64,000 nucleotides of DNA from assembly GCA_012845835.1 (NCBI GenBank), contig JABAKD010000002.1, positions 22,927,018-22,991,017 of the forward strand, given 5' to 3'. The translations under genes and the position numbers were made by a program. Positions 32,302 through 42,385 of this stretch are shown one piece after another; the first letter of the stretch is position 1, and each line of letters opens with the position of its first letter. Origin of the DNA: Undaria pinnatifida (taxonomy: Eukaryota; Sar; Phaeophyceae; Laminariales; Alariaceae). Under the pieces are notes generated by a model. The model worked only from the letters and a program-made list of their open reading frames with translations. It did not search any database and was not told where the DNA came from.

Positions 32302-32784
32302 GTGCTAGACCGGTCATCCATATACTGCCGGTCCTGCCCTCTATACCCCCTCTCCTTGCTGCTGCTGTGTTCAGGCGACATCCGACCTGACTCGGCACTG
32401 GCACCGATCGCAAAGGCGGCTGCACCAGCTGGCCCTCCAGCAACAACGCAACTCCAAACAAGCAACTATATGATGGTGCCTCCCGCCCCCTCCACCTCGG
32501 ACTCCATGGCAACGAAGGATCAGCTTGTACAGGCACAGGAGTACCTAGGAACGCTGCGCTCGGACCGCGCGGAGTCGTGCAGGGAGCTGGAGGAGGAGGC
32601 GAAGGTGTTCCTGGACTCTCCTTCCACGCCGGAGCAGGAACGGCGCTTCCGTCTTATCTACCAGCTTCTGCGATACCAGGTCCGTCCGCTGAATAATAGC
32701 GAGCGAACAAGCGAAATTCAAACGCTCTCGTTTGGTTTGTTCTTTGGTGGGTCCAGATATTCATACGTACCGGGTAGCATATAG
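32302..32784 (+). CDS. Possible exon with helical segment inside the TIR element
   Basis: The frame of 160 codons includes a charged helical stretch, DQLVQAQEYLGTLRSDRAES, followed by CRELEEEAKVFLDS and RRFRLIYQLLRYQ, and then a plausible donor (CAG followed by GTCCGT near 32,681). No family is recognised. It overlaps nothing convincing on the other strand, so it is the best coding candidate in this element. Confidence 0.3.
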   Translation: MLDRSSIYCRSCPLYPLSLLLLCSGDIRPDSALAPIAKAAAPAGPPATTQLQTSNYMMVPPAPSTSDSMATKDQLVQAQEYLGTLRSDRAESCRELEEEAKVFLDSPSTPEQERRFRLIYQLLRYQVRPLNNSERTSEIQTLSFGLFFGGSRYSYVPGSI

Positions 32785-33407
32785 CCGCCCTACTGATAAC
32801 ACGAGGCACCAGGGAGGAGGATCCTGTTTGTTGCTTGCTGTTGCCACTGACTGCGGCACGTGCCAAGCTCTTCACCCGGGTGTTGAACCGTGATTGTATT
32901 TGACGCTGCTGCTGCTGCTGCTGTCATCGCTTTCACCTGTTGCCTTCGCGCTACGCTCATTTGCGCTCTCGGAGTATTTTTTATCTGGACAGAGGTCTGC
33001 AGGCCCCAAGCCCCTCTCTCGGTGGGTCTGTTGTTTTTTGGCCAGCCCCCCTCTCGGTGGGTCTCTTTTTTTTTTCGTCTACGGGCGTACCTGGTACGTA
33101 TCAAACAGACCGAACTTTGATCCACATCACAACCTGAAATCCAGGCACACAGCGGCACGTATTTATTTATTTGTTTTTGGTCGCACACTTCTACTTTCCA
33201 GCTTCTGGACAAGCCGTGGTCACAGGTGTCGTCCCTTCTTCCCCCAGGTTCTTGCCTTCAATTTTTATCGCGCATAGGGTTCAGCAATCCCACTGCTCGT
33301 CGAATTTTCATCGAGTGTTGCTAACTCACGCTCTCGCGTTTTCCGCAAGTCAATTTGTTCACAAGAAAAAATCCCCACGAATTTAAATACGAGTACTCGT
33401 AAGCACG

Positions 33408-33481
33408 CGGGGGGATTTGAACTCACGAAACTGACCTATACCAGGCTTGAGGATAACCTCATACGCCACCGGGGCGACCGG
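33408..33481 (-). repeat. tRNA-derived SINE-like head, copy 2
   Basis: On the minus strand it begins CCGGTCGCCCCGGTGG, identical to 6,451, then TATGAGGTTA, and further GTGAGTTCAAATCCCC, a B-box-like word. The T-stem is imperfect. Confidence 0.55.
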
Positions 33482-33679
33482 TGTATCTATATACCAGCCC
33501 GAGTGAATACTGTGGTTATTTGGCAAGATTAGAGCTGCTACGTACTGCTGCTGCTGCACTACAATGCAACAGCAGCAGTCGGCCAGGAAATGCCGGTTTG
33601 TCCCGGGTATGGTTGTTTATTTGTAGGTCTAGTCTAGAGGATACAGTGCTGTTGTAAGCAGTGACAGCGCGTACCGGTA

Positions 33680-33687
33680 TTAATTTC
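33680..33687 (+). repeat. Left target-site duplication of hAT-2
   Basis: TTAATTTC directly precedes the element end CACACCCTGG. It is identical to 38,573-38,580. Confidence 0.8.
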
Positions 33688-33689
33688 CA

Positions 33690-34275
33690 CACCCTGGACG
33701 ATATGCAATATCATATTGCAATACGCATACGAACCTATTGCCGTGTCCGCCGTATTGGCCGCCCCAATAGGTATTGATAGCGCTTCTGCAGACATACTGT
33801 GCGGAGCAATACATATCAAGTCAACAGTTGCTGACATATCGGCGGAAACAACACTTATCAGAATGAGTACATCGACTTGTATTGACGTCGCAAGTCATAT
33901 CAATAAGTTTATTCGATAGCATATTGGAATATCAACCAGTATTGAATTTTTCGTTGTTTCCATATTGATAACGGCAATACGTATTGATAGATGCAAAATC
34001 TCTAATATTGTCTGAGTAATAGTGATCGATATTGGATGGTTGAACAGTATTGACCACCCCAGTACCTATCGATATGAGATTTGGGAAACATATTGTCACT
34101 TCAACGCATATTGCACGAAGCAATGCTGCTGCTGCATGTTTTTCGTGAGATTCAGCATGATGCCACCACACACGTGGAAAATTTTTGGTGTGTTGGATAT
34201 TGGATATCACGTGTTATATCACATATTGCACTTCGCATTCCACCACAATGTCAATAGTCGGAACAGTTTTGCATA
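33690..34275 (+). repeat. Left subterminal ATATTG array of hAT-2
   Basis: Dozens of short words such as ATATTG, CAATAT, CAATACGTATTG and ATCGATATTGG occur in both orientations with irregular spacing of about 20-45 bases. Comparable words fill 38,105-38,565. Such arrays next to hAT ends commonly bind the transposase. Confidence 0.75.
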
Positions 34276-34401
34276 TTGAAGGGAACTTGGGCAAATACAC
34301 AAGGTCGAAAAGGCATCCCACCCTCGGATGCCGCAGCATGTTGCTCGTAGATCTTCCCCCCGCACCCGATCCTGGTGCCAACAAACCACCACAAGGCGAT
34401 C

Positions 34402-35367
34402 ATGAGCAACTGCGCCAACGACGGACAATCGGCGGGAGGTGGCAGCAGCAGCGGTGGCAGCGCGCCGGCATCCACTAAGCAGACAACGCTGTCCGGCTTT
34501 GTTAGCCAGGGTGATGGTGAGGTTTCTGAGGGGCCAAGAAATCGGATTGCAGCGAAGCTGAATTTCCCGACCAGCGTTCCGGCGGACGTGAAAGACGCCG
34601 TTCTCCGCTACGCTCCCTCACAAGCTTTAATGATCGCGGACATACCCAACGTGAAAGGAAAGTCTAGCTTCACAGCTTTCTACGGAGTGAGGCTGGAGTA
34701 CAAGCCCGAGGACGGGAAGAAGTTGGAACCAGTTAGGAAGCTGGTGTACGCCTGCCTCGCAAGCCAGGGGTGCCGCACCACGGCGAAAACCTTGAAAATT
34801 TCCTCGAGTTCTACAACGGGTGCGACGAACCACCTAAAGCAAGAGCACTCCATAACGTCTGAGACCAGCGCCGCGCAGCAGCAGAAGTGAGTGCAGCACA
34901 TACTTGTGCGTGGTCTTTTTTTGGTTTGGGTCAGAGTGTGTGTTCCTCCTCTTCCTGTGTCGTCCTGGACATCCAAAAGCACATCGGAAGTATGATGTTT
35001 TTTGTGCTTGCAACGTACTCCGTACTTCGTTAGAAATAGTGCCGTTCATCATGCATGTCGCACATGTTCATGCATGCATGTGGTTCTAACTGCTGTTGTA
35101 CTGAGGTTAGTTTGTGCCGCACTGCTGTCCCTGTCGGTGTCTGATTGAAATAACAGGAAGCAAGCGGCGGTGGACAGTGTGCAGCAGGTGAAGCATAGCC
35201 AGCTTTACCAGTCGGATCCGACGCGTTGGAACGCGCTCAGCTTGAAGAGCTTCATCATTCGCCACGCTCTTCCGTTTAGCCTCTTCGACGACAAATACAC
35301 ACGCCACACCCTTGCTGTCCTCGCGCCTGCCGACAAACTCCAAGTGCAGAAGCTCAACAATAAAGCT
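34402..35367 (+). pseudogene. hAT transposase N-terminal exons (BED finger, LPFS segment)
   Basis: Exon 1 (34,402-34,886, ATG start) encodes a low-complexity serine/glycine start and then a BED-finger-like region with cysteines in YACLASQGC and the terminal SSTTGATNHLKQEH. It has a GTGAGT donor. Exon 2 (35,157-35,367, acceptor AACAG, donor GTAAGT) joins in phase and encodes LKSFIIRHALPFSLFDDKYT, matching the hAT segment after the BED finger in which an LPF motif is conserved. The next expected part, with the first catalytic aspartate, is missing after 35,367. The intron contains a copy of the element's own ATATTG array. Confidence 0.75.
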
Positions 35368-35429
35368 GTAAGTTGGGTAGCTGAGAGCCGGCTGGCATAC
35401 AAGTACACCCTTTCCTTTCTCACCTCCTT

Positions 35430-35870
35430 ATACCCTGGACAATATCTACACCAATATGATATTGGACATGACAATATGTGTAAAATGGATGGTTCGATAC
35501 GTATTGCGACCAACAGCCGCTGAGTCCGAGGAGTATCGATATGAATTGTGGTAACGCCAACAGCATGACCAATATCGCCGGTGTGTATTGGATTATCAAT
35601 ATTTTCTGCTTGGTATGCATTGTGCATGTATCGTTTGTGTCAGTATCTTTCAATCAATATTCCAATACGATATTGGTTTCTCAATATGTGAAAGGAATCA
35701 GGTGCCAATTCATATTGTTGGAGTAATATGTGCAGTATTGTGGCATTCAAAATACATTACCGGCCGCAATACAACGTCAACTGAGTCATCGATACGTATT
35801 GCGTTTGCCAACATGATAATGCTTGCAAATATCAGCACATATTGGGTGTCGCCGATATGTTGAGGTGGGA
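35430..35870 (+). repeat. Internal ATATTG block, possible nested derivative
   Basis: Begins ACCCTGGACAATAT, nearly the same as the hAT-2 left end ACCCTGGACGATAT, and continues with ATATTG/CAATAT words. Its far end (ATATGTTGAGGTGGG) only weakly mirrors the start and no target duplication is seen. It could be a short internally deleted relative inserted into the transposase gene, or a duplicated terminal region. Confidence 0.5.
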
Positions 35871-36167
35871 CGTCGAGACTTGTCCCTCTTGCTTCCTTTG
35901 TGCGTGTGTTTTTCATTATGAAATCCGAAATAATAAAACACGGCAACACTCACTTGAAGTACACAAATGGCTTGCAGTGTGCCGTAGTGTTGTTTTGTGA
36001 AGGGAGGGTTTACGCGTGAGAGAGCGAGATGTGCGTTTTTCTCTTTTTCTTTTTGGTTCGGTCTTGATTGTTTTTGATTCTGCATTTATTTCGGGATGTG
36101 TTTTTTTATGTTTTGTGTGGGGCGGGTTGGGACGCAGTGAGTGCGAAGTTTGGATTGAATTACAGGT

Positions 36168-36485
36168 CGACAGCGTATCAATTTCGAACCGTGGGTTCGA
36201 GGCCCACCGACTCCGTTTTTTTTTCGTGGTGTAGGATTTTTATATGTTACAAGTAGGGTTACAGCGTATTAATTTAGGATCGTGGGTTCGAGCCTCACCG
36301 ACTCCCGGTGGGACTTTTCTTTCATGTTTTTTCGGGTAACAGCGTATTAATTTAGAATCGTGGGTTCGAGGCTCACCGACTCCCGTCTTTTTTTTCTCTT
36401 CTTGTAAGGGGTGGGATTTTTTATGTTAGGGTGACAGCGTATTAATTTAGAACCGTGGGTTCGAGGCTCACCGACTCCCGTTGTT
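36168..36485 (+). repeat. Tandem array of four tRNA-like 3' halves with T-runs
   Basis: Four units contain ACAGCGTATTAATTTAG-like sequence and then a T-arm GTGGG-TTCGAGG-CTCAC at 36,191, 36,282, 36,360 and 36,455, each followed by CGACTCC. In units 1, 3 and 4 this is followed within a few bases by a run of six or more T. Spacings are 78-95 bases. The T-arm is a B-box-like pol III element and the T-runs resemble pol III terminators. No 5' tRNA halves are visible. Confidence 0.6.
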
Positions 36486-37083
36486 TTTTCGTTTTTGTTT
36501 CTTCTTGTTTTTTGTTTTTGTTTTGTTTTTGTTTTGTTTGTTTATAAGGGCGGGACTTTTACATGTAAAATGTTTTGGTGACAGCATATTTTAGTTTATT
36601 CATTTTTTACATTAATTTATTATATTTTATTTTATTCTATTTTATTTTTTCAAGGTGGAACTTTAACATGATACCCTGGTATCTGTTAAACCACTACTAC
36701 TCATGCTCCCGATGTATACCAAAACCCGCTACTAAAGTGAAAAATAAAATAAAATAATATTAATAAAAAACCGCGCATCACGTGAAAACGCTTTGTATTT
36801 GAAATTGAATCAAAAGCTGTGGTGTATTTATAAAAAAAATTCAAGGACGTCAGCCGTGAGTTCGACGAATTTCAGGTCAATACTCATCTTTGCAAGCTGC
36901 GTTGTTGGTACTTCTAATATACTCTATGGGTGAGTTTTTGTTGGGAGGGGTCCTATTTTTTGTCCACTATAATGGTAAGTGTTGGTATTTTTATTTTAGG
37001 TGGGGAATTTTGAGCTAGGTCTAACATCACATCTATTTATAAATTTATTACTGTAGTTTCCACTATAATTCTCTATCATATGT

Positions 37084-37470
37084 ATGGTAGGCGGTTTATT
37101 TTGTTTTTTCTACGGTGTGCCGACCTCCGCGGGTGTCATGGAGCGAGACTTCTGCATCGCGGACTTTTTCATGCCCCGCAAACGCGGCTCCCTCGACCCC
37201 GCTCAGTTGGAGATGTGTCTCTATTTGCGGGCGCAGTACGACAGTATCCCACCCGACATCCCCCAACTCGCCGATGACGCTGTGCAGAATGTTCTCCTGG
37301 AATGGTTCAAGGACCCGGCACTGCTACACGAGGTCCAGGATATGGACTACGCGGAGGAACAGCACTCCGACGAAGACGACGATACGGTCGACCCTGCGTG
37401 GGTAGCTGCCGACCAGCAGTACCGAGGTTCAGGGCACGAGGGGGGGGATTCACTTGGAGATGTGCCATGA
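37084..37470 (+). pseudogene. hAT transposase C-terminal dimerisation region
   Basis: The frame contains VPTSAGVMERDFCIADFF, then PRKRGSLDPAQLEMCLYLRA, matching the hAT C-terminal dimerisation pattern (TSA..ER.F...G...R..L.P..LE...FL). It is followed by an acidic tail ending GDSLGDVP and a TGA. No splice acceptor in the right phase was found directly upstream, so the link to exon 2 at 35,367 is broken or the intervening catalytic exons were deleted. Confidence 0.75.
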
Positions 37471-38104
37471 GATTTTTTTAGGGTGTGGGTGTTTCTGTGC
37501 CGGGGTAGAGGTGTTTTCCGAAGAATCAATACTTTGTTTTCAAGCGGCGTACGTAAGGGCGGTAGCCCAGCACCGCACCCCGCTCATCGTGTGTCAGGTT
37601 TTAAGAGTACGGGGAGCGTGCTTGTCTTCGTTGCGGGCGGCCGCAGAGAATCTGTTTTATTGGTCCATGGCTCAGCGCTTGTCGTTCCGCAGGGAGGGGA
37701 AGGGAAAGGGGCGGCTGGCCTGAGCTTGTGCATTCGAGATTGATGTCATGAGGAAAGCTGTGTAGCGCCGACCGCCCAGCGTTAGATGTATGCTTTAAAT
37801 TTTTCGTCGTTGAAGGCTGTTCAGGTGCGTCACCAAAATTTGGCACCGTGATACCGCTGTGCTGTCTTCAGCGTGGAACTCTTCGCCTTTCTCCTTTCAA
37901 GCGCTTGTCGTACTTTTTTTGGCTTCACAACATGTCCATACTTGTTGCGTGCCACGCCACCAAAACTCACGTGCCAACAAAGAACATAGTGACGTCAGGT
38001 TGCCGATTTTTAGGCACAGATCACCACATATCGAGGCGCTAATAAAATGTGCTGCTAGGAAGACCGAACATGCATAAAAAAGAACGGTACGCTTGGCGAA
38101 AGAA
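37471..38104. other. hAT-2 interior, 3' untranslated region
   Basis: No gene recognised. Short open frames (for example 37,454-37,743) have no domain. The sequence leads into the right subterminal array. Confidence 0.4.
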
Positions 38105-38565
38105 ATTCACATATTGGATTAAACAATACCTACATATCGATACGTGGGTTGTCAACATATTGAAACGGCCAATATGCATCAGCACTAACTAAGGCGAAAC
38201 AACATGTATCGACACGCACAAAACGCAGACTTTGATCATGACAATGCATACCGATATTTGACCCTGAAGCGTATTGTAACACCAATATCATATCGATAGG
38301 TCCACCGTAAAAATGTTGGTTTGATCAATTCATATCGATATTCGGCCGTTCATGGCATTGCGTGCATCTAGAGATATCAAGACCCGTGTGGTAAGAATAT
38401 TGGCGATTGCTGTGCATATCGATATTTGGGTGGCATGAAGTATTGCGTCCACCAATTCGTATCGATATATTGTTCGGCACAGTGCTGATGTTGTCAATAC
38501 CAATCGATACGAAAATAGCGCACGTATTGACCGGTCAATATGCATCTTCAATATCGTATTGTCCT
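38105..38565 (+). repeat. Right subterminal ATATTG array of hAT-2
   Basis: Words such as CATATTGG, CATATCGATA, CAATATCATATCGATAGG and CAATATCGTATTG recur to within a few bases of the right end at 38,572. Confidence 0.75.
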
Positions 38566-38572
38566 ACGTGTG

Positions 38573-38580
38573 TTAATTTC
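38573..38580 (+). repeat. Right target-site duplication of hAT-2
   Basis: TTAATTTC directly follows the terminal CTACGTGTG. It is identical to 33,680-33,687. Confidence 0.8.
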
Positions 38581-38619
38581 CAAACATTGGAGCCTAGGCT
38601 ATAGACTATATATACTGCT

Positions 38620-38805
38620 GCACAGACCGCCTAACATCACCATGTTGACCCTGATGGCTACACCTGTGGTTGCAAGGGGAGTCGCCGACCTCAATCCTTA
38701 TTGAGGACACAACCCGTAATACGCGCGATCGGAGTATCACACACAGCGTGCGAAGATGAGTTTCGACAAAATATTCGATCTCACAGCTGGAGTGCATTTT
38801 ATTTT
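38620..38805 (-). repeat. G-tract composite repeat, partial copy c
   Basis: Only the head module is present: on the minus strand ACTCCAGCTGTGAGATCG to the CCTAACATCACC-type word. It lies just outside hAT-2. Confidence 0.75.
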
Positions 38806-38833
38806 CAAAATATACTGCTGATACAGCCTTTAG

Positions 38834-38985
38834 ATGTGTGTGTTCACATTAAACTGATATTTTCACCCATCTACATCGAGCACAACCAGCGTCGGTGGTG
38901 AAGCCTCCAATAGATTTCACAGCGTTAGAGAGACGAGCTCTGTGGTCACAAACTGCGAGACAGAGATACACATTGGAAATACAGC
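38834..38985 (-). repeat. (CA)-tailed repeat, inverted copy
   Basis: On the plus strand it starts with a TG run, then TTCACATTAAAC, and contains AGCTCTGTGGTCACAA. Reverse-complemented this matches the 3' half of 11,984-12,138, though diverged. Confidence 0.65.
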
Positions 38986-38989
38986 AAGG

Positions 38990-39295
38990 TGGTTCAGCCA
39001 TGCAATGCCAACCGCAATGAGCACGCGGGAAAAACGAAGGCGTGCAAGCCATCAAACGAGACTACTCGTAAATATTTGCAGCAACAAGAAAAAACAGAGG
39101 AACATGAAAAAAAAACATAAAAAGGAAAAAGCAATTGGAAAGAAGGAGGGAAGCAGGACGGCGCGACGAAAATGAAAAACAAAGAACACACAACCAGGAA
39201 CTACTAACAGCAACACATCATTTGCAACCATAATGCTTGTCGAATGGCCCTACTACTAACTGTTGTAGAAGTAGGAGCATTGCCGCATGGCCTTA
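38990..39295. other. A-rich interval, no gene
   Basis: Contains lysine-coding A-rich sequence (39,090-39,180) and no recognisable gene. Confidence 0.4.
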
Positions 39296-39298
39296 CCA

Positions 39299-39456
39299 TT
39301 GTCGAATGCATTACGATGCATTATCTCTGTGTCGTAGCTTGTGACCACAGAGCTGATCTTTCTAGGGTGAAGAATCAGTACGGACACTGGGTGTGCTGGA
39401 TGTCGACGAGTAGAAGAACGGTTTAATGTGAAGAACACACACACACACACACACAC
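39299..39456 (+). repeat. (CA)-tailed repeat, copy 2
   Basis: Nearly identical to 11,984-12,138 from TTGTCGAATGCATTACGATG through the CA run, with the same orientation. A recent dispersal is likely. Confidence 0.85.
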
Positions 39457-39535
39457 CACCTGTTGTGCACTGTTTCTGACGACAGCAGTAGTAGTGCCAA
39501 TACCGCCATCGTCGCCTCCGTATCGAATACAAGGA

Positions 39536-39679
39536 CGGGAAAGCGTAGTATTTCCCTGACGAATTTTGATTTCACTTGGTTTTTCGGATCTTCCTAGGGC
39601 TCCAGCACCTTTGTGTGACCACGGACTCTAGATGTTTTGACAAGAGTTAATGTGAATAAACAACAACAACAACAACAAG
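39536..39679 (+). repeat. (CAA)-tailed retroposon-like repeat, copy 1
   Basis: Starts CGGGAAAGCGTAGTATTTCC, contains TTTTTCGGATCTTCCTAGGG and CTCCAGCACC, then GTGACCACGGACTCTAG, and ends GAGTTAATGTGAATAAA followed by CAA repeats. Relatives lie at 46,078-46,215 (plus), 46,236-46,400, 47,313-47,402, 53,581-53,672 and, weakly, 45,066-45,140 (minus). Confidence 0.8.
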
Positions 39680-39741
39680 AACAAAGCCTAATGATTGAGC
39701 AAGCAAGCACGCAGCAACAAAGGAGATGACACCGCCCAGCC

Positions 39742-39811
39742 GGCGTCGGGGCAGCCCGACACTGGTGTCGGGGCAGCCCGACACTGGTGTCGGGGCAGCC
39801 CGACACTGGGG
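39742..39811 (+). repeat. 22-bp minisatellite of hairpin units
   Basis: Three copies of GTGTCGGGGCAGCCCGACACT-type units. Each unit pairs TGTCGGG with CCCGACA across a GCA loop. Confidence 0.9.
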
Positions 39812-40192
39812 TCCAAATGTAACTACTAGAGGGTTAGGAGCAGTGCTGCCTTGTCTGTCCTGCTGTCCTGTACTTACCGTGCCTTCGACGGCGGTGTCCA
39901 CATACCGACATCATTGCCTCAGTAGCCCCCAAGGGTACCCCAAAGGAAAACTTAAAAAGGGCAAAAGCAGAAAGGGAAAAAAATGAAAATATGTGAAGGG
40001 GGGAAGAAAGGGATGAAAGGGAAAAGGGGAAAACCGGTTCAACGAGAACCTGCATACCGGCGGTGGCAGTACCGCGGTATCGGCTGACACTTTATCGCCG
40101 AGGGGGCTGAAGCAGACGATCCAAATACCAAAAACAAGAACGAAGCACAAGGGGGTCGCAGTATGATAGCTTGAGGTTACGTAGGCAGGTTT

Positions 40193-40553
40193 CTACCTAC
40201 TAGTAGGCCTGGTGCCTTGCTGCAATGTCTGCCGTCTCCTTGCTTTCTTCAACGGTGGTTTCCCTACTCCCTACACACCCCTTTCGGCTTAGGGCGTCAT
40301 GCATCCGGGCTGCGTGGCGCTCCGAGCTCTTGTTTCCCTCCTCTACGTGCCACCTGGCCATGAACCATGCCCGTTCGAGGATTCCCCGGTACCACTTGCC
40401 CGCCTTCTTTGCTGCATGGACCCACAGTGCGGTTTCAACTCCAAGCTGCCGCCGGGAATCTTCTGTGGAACCTCCTCTCAGGTTGGTGAACCAGTTGTTC
40501 GGTGGCCCACCTGGTCCCGGTTTTGTTCCACCGGCTCGTATCTGATGAGACAC
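40193..40553 (-). pseudogene. LINE 3' fragment, second copy
   Basis: The 117-codon minus-strand frame matches the C-terminus of the LINE at 9,876-11,039: TALWVHAAKKAGKWYRGILE here against TALWPTAAKKVGKWYRGVLE, with a related basic tail and end. The sequence after the stop also starts CTAGTAGGTAGAAACC, as in the first copy. Only about 350 bases remain, and the RT motifs are lost. It directly abuts a G-tract composite repeat. Confidence 0.85.
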
Positions 40554-40582
40554 GAGTATTCAATCGTATAATATAAAAATAA

Positions 40583-42330
40583 AAATACACTCCAGCTGTG
40601 AGATCGAATATTTTGTCGAAACTCATCTTTGCAAGCTGTGTGTGATCGTACTCCGATTGCGCGTATTACGGGTTGTGTGTCCTCATTAAGGATATGTCGG
40701 CGACTCCCCTTGCAACTACAGCAGTGTAGCTATCAGGGTCGACAGGGTGATGTTAGTCAGTCTGTGCGCGGAAACTATAGAACCCGTTTTTGAGGGGGAC
40801 AAAATCTGACAGCTGTGGAAGGAAATGCATCCGTTTATCAAGTGAATACTGTAAGTCAAATAACCGGTGAGGGGAGGGAGGAGTTTTGAAGGACGTGGGG
40901 GCCTGGTTTTGATCAAGAGGGAGCGTGGGGGGGGGGGGGGGGGGGGGGGGCGGGACGGGCGGGGCAGCTATAAATCCTTTAAAGGGATAAATCTGACGGT
41001 TTTGGAAAGAATACACCAGTTTATCATGTATATCCTGTAAGTCGTACAACCAGTAAGGAGAGGGCGGAGCGTTCGAGGGGGTGGGGGGGGAGGGGGCGGG
41101 AGGGGGGGTGGGGGGGGGGGGCGAAAGGGTTTTTAAACTTTTTTTTTTTTTTTTTTTATCCTCCGGCGGATGGGGAAAAATAAAGCTTTAGCTCACCACA
41201 CTTCCGCGTATTTTCATACGCGTCGTGTGTCGTAAACATCTTTTCGTCGCATAGGTGTAGGGGTTTGCTATACGCGTGGTGCTAGGTCTGGGCGATGGTG
41301 CGGGTGGTGGGGAAGGAGAGATCGTTGGGGGGGGGCGGGGGGGGGGGGGGAATGCAGCAGCGGCATGGATGGCTCTAGAAAGATAATGAGGTGATATAAA
41401 GTGCTTGGAAGTGTATATTACTCTGGCAGATTTCGATGTTAGGTGGGGCGTTTGAGCAAGAGGGAGCGGGAAAATAAGAAAAAAAAGGGGGGGGGGGAGG
41501 GTTTACAAGACGTTTAGGTCACATATACCCCCCCAACGCCGGGGCAGCTCAATCTGTGCGTGGAAACTATAAATCCTACCCTGTAAGTCGTGCAACCAGT
41601 GAGGAGAGGGCGGAGCGTCGGAGGGGGTGAGGGTGGGTGGGGGGGGGGGGGAGGGGGCGGGGGGGGGGGGGGGGGGGGGGGGGTGCAGAAAGGGTTTTTA
41701 TACAAACATCTTTAGGTCGCACAGATGTAGGGGTTTGCTATACGCGTGGTACTAGGTCTAGGCGATGGTGCGGGTGGTGGGGAAGGAGCCCCCCCCGCCG
41801 CCCCCCCTCCTCTCTTGATCAAACCCAGGCCCCCACGTCCGTAAAAACTCCTCCCTCCCCTCACCGGTTATTCGTCTTACAGGATTCACTTGATAAGCTG
41901 ATGCGTTTCCTTCCACAGCTGTCAGATTTTGTCTCCCTCACAAACGGGTTTTATAGTTTCCGCGCACAGACTGACTAACATCACCCTGTTGACCCTGATA
42001 GTTGCACTGTAGTTGCAAGGGGTTTAATTGTTATAATAATACAAAAATACACTCCAGCTGTGACATCGAAGATTTGGTCGAAACTCATCTTTGCAAGCTT
42101 GTGTGTGTTACTTCGATCGCGCGTGTTACGCATATATGTAGGGGTTTGCTATACGCGTGGTGCTAGATCTAGGCGATTGTGCGGTGGTGGGGAAGGAGGG
42201 GGCGTTGGGGGGGGGGGAATGAATGGAAGGTACGTCATGGGTGGCTAGAAAGATAATGACGTGATATCAATTGCGTAGAATTGTTTATTACTCTGGCCGA
42301 TTTCGATTTTAGGTGGGGCGTATTCAATCG
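40583..42330. repeat. G-tract composite repeat cluster d
   Basis: A plus-strand head (from 40,590) with a guanine run (about 40,925-40,950) is followed by GTAGGGGTTTGCTATACGCG blocks at 41,258, 41,729 and 42,139, and a second ACTATAAATCC block at 41,560. Then comes an inverted part at 41,790-42,025, with cytosine runs and the reverse of the head region, and another plus-strand head at 42,047. It looks like several nested or rearranged copies. Confidence 0.75.
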
Positions 42331-42382
42331 TATATACGGTATCGCACAAGTCGACGCGAGTCGACGAGGGAAGAAAGTGGTA
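42331..42382 (+). repeat. Dispersed repeat E, left part split by TIR-37
   Basis: TCGACGCGAGTCGACGAGGG and GAAGAAAGTGGTA match 6,600-6,640. The continuation of the repeat resumes at 43,555 after the inserted element. Confidence 0.7.
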
Positions 42383-42385
42383 ATT

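Larger units (their letters stand above)
31423..33297. mobile_element. TIR element with about 115-bp inverted repeats, 1.9 kb
   Basis: The left end (31,423-31,536) starts AGCAGTGGGATTGCTGAACC and continues through CGATAAAAATTGAAGGCAAG and GTGACCACGGCTTGTCCAGA. The right end (33,182-33,297) is the same in reverse complement with a few differences. A diverged single arm also occurs at about 62,005-62,100. I could not find a matching target duplication. The interior has open frames on both strands but no transposase motif. Confidence 0.75.
33688..38572 (+). mobile_element. hAT transposon (hAT-2), 4.9 kb, with transposase remnants
   Basis: A perfect 8-bp duplication TTAATTTC flanks the element. 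The ends are inverted but imperfect: left CACACCCTGGACGATATG, right (reverse complement) CACACGTAGGACAATACG, 13 of 18 identical. Both ends carry many ATATTG/CAATAT words over about 500 bases. Inside are segments coding a BED-type zinc finger, an LPFS-type segment and a C-terminal dimerisation region, in hAT transposase order. The catalytic middle was not found, and the central interval holds a further block of ATATTG repeats and a tRNA-like array. The copy is therefore probably non-autonomous. Confidence 0.85.

Noticed and set aside
34402-37470. Intact hAT transposase
   Set aside because: The catalytic core between 35,367 and 37,084 could not be found and no splice phase joins the last segment, so it is annotated as remnants.
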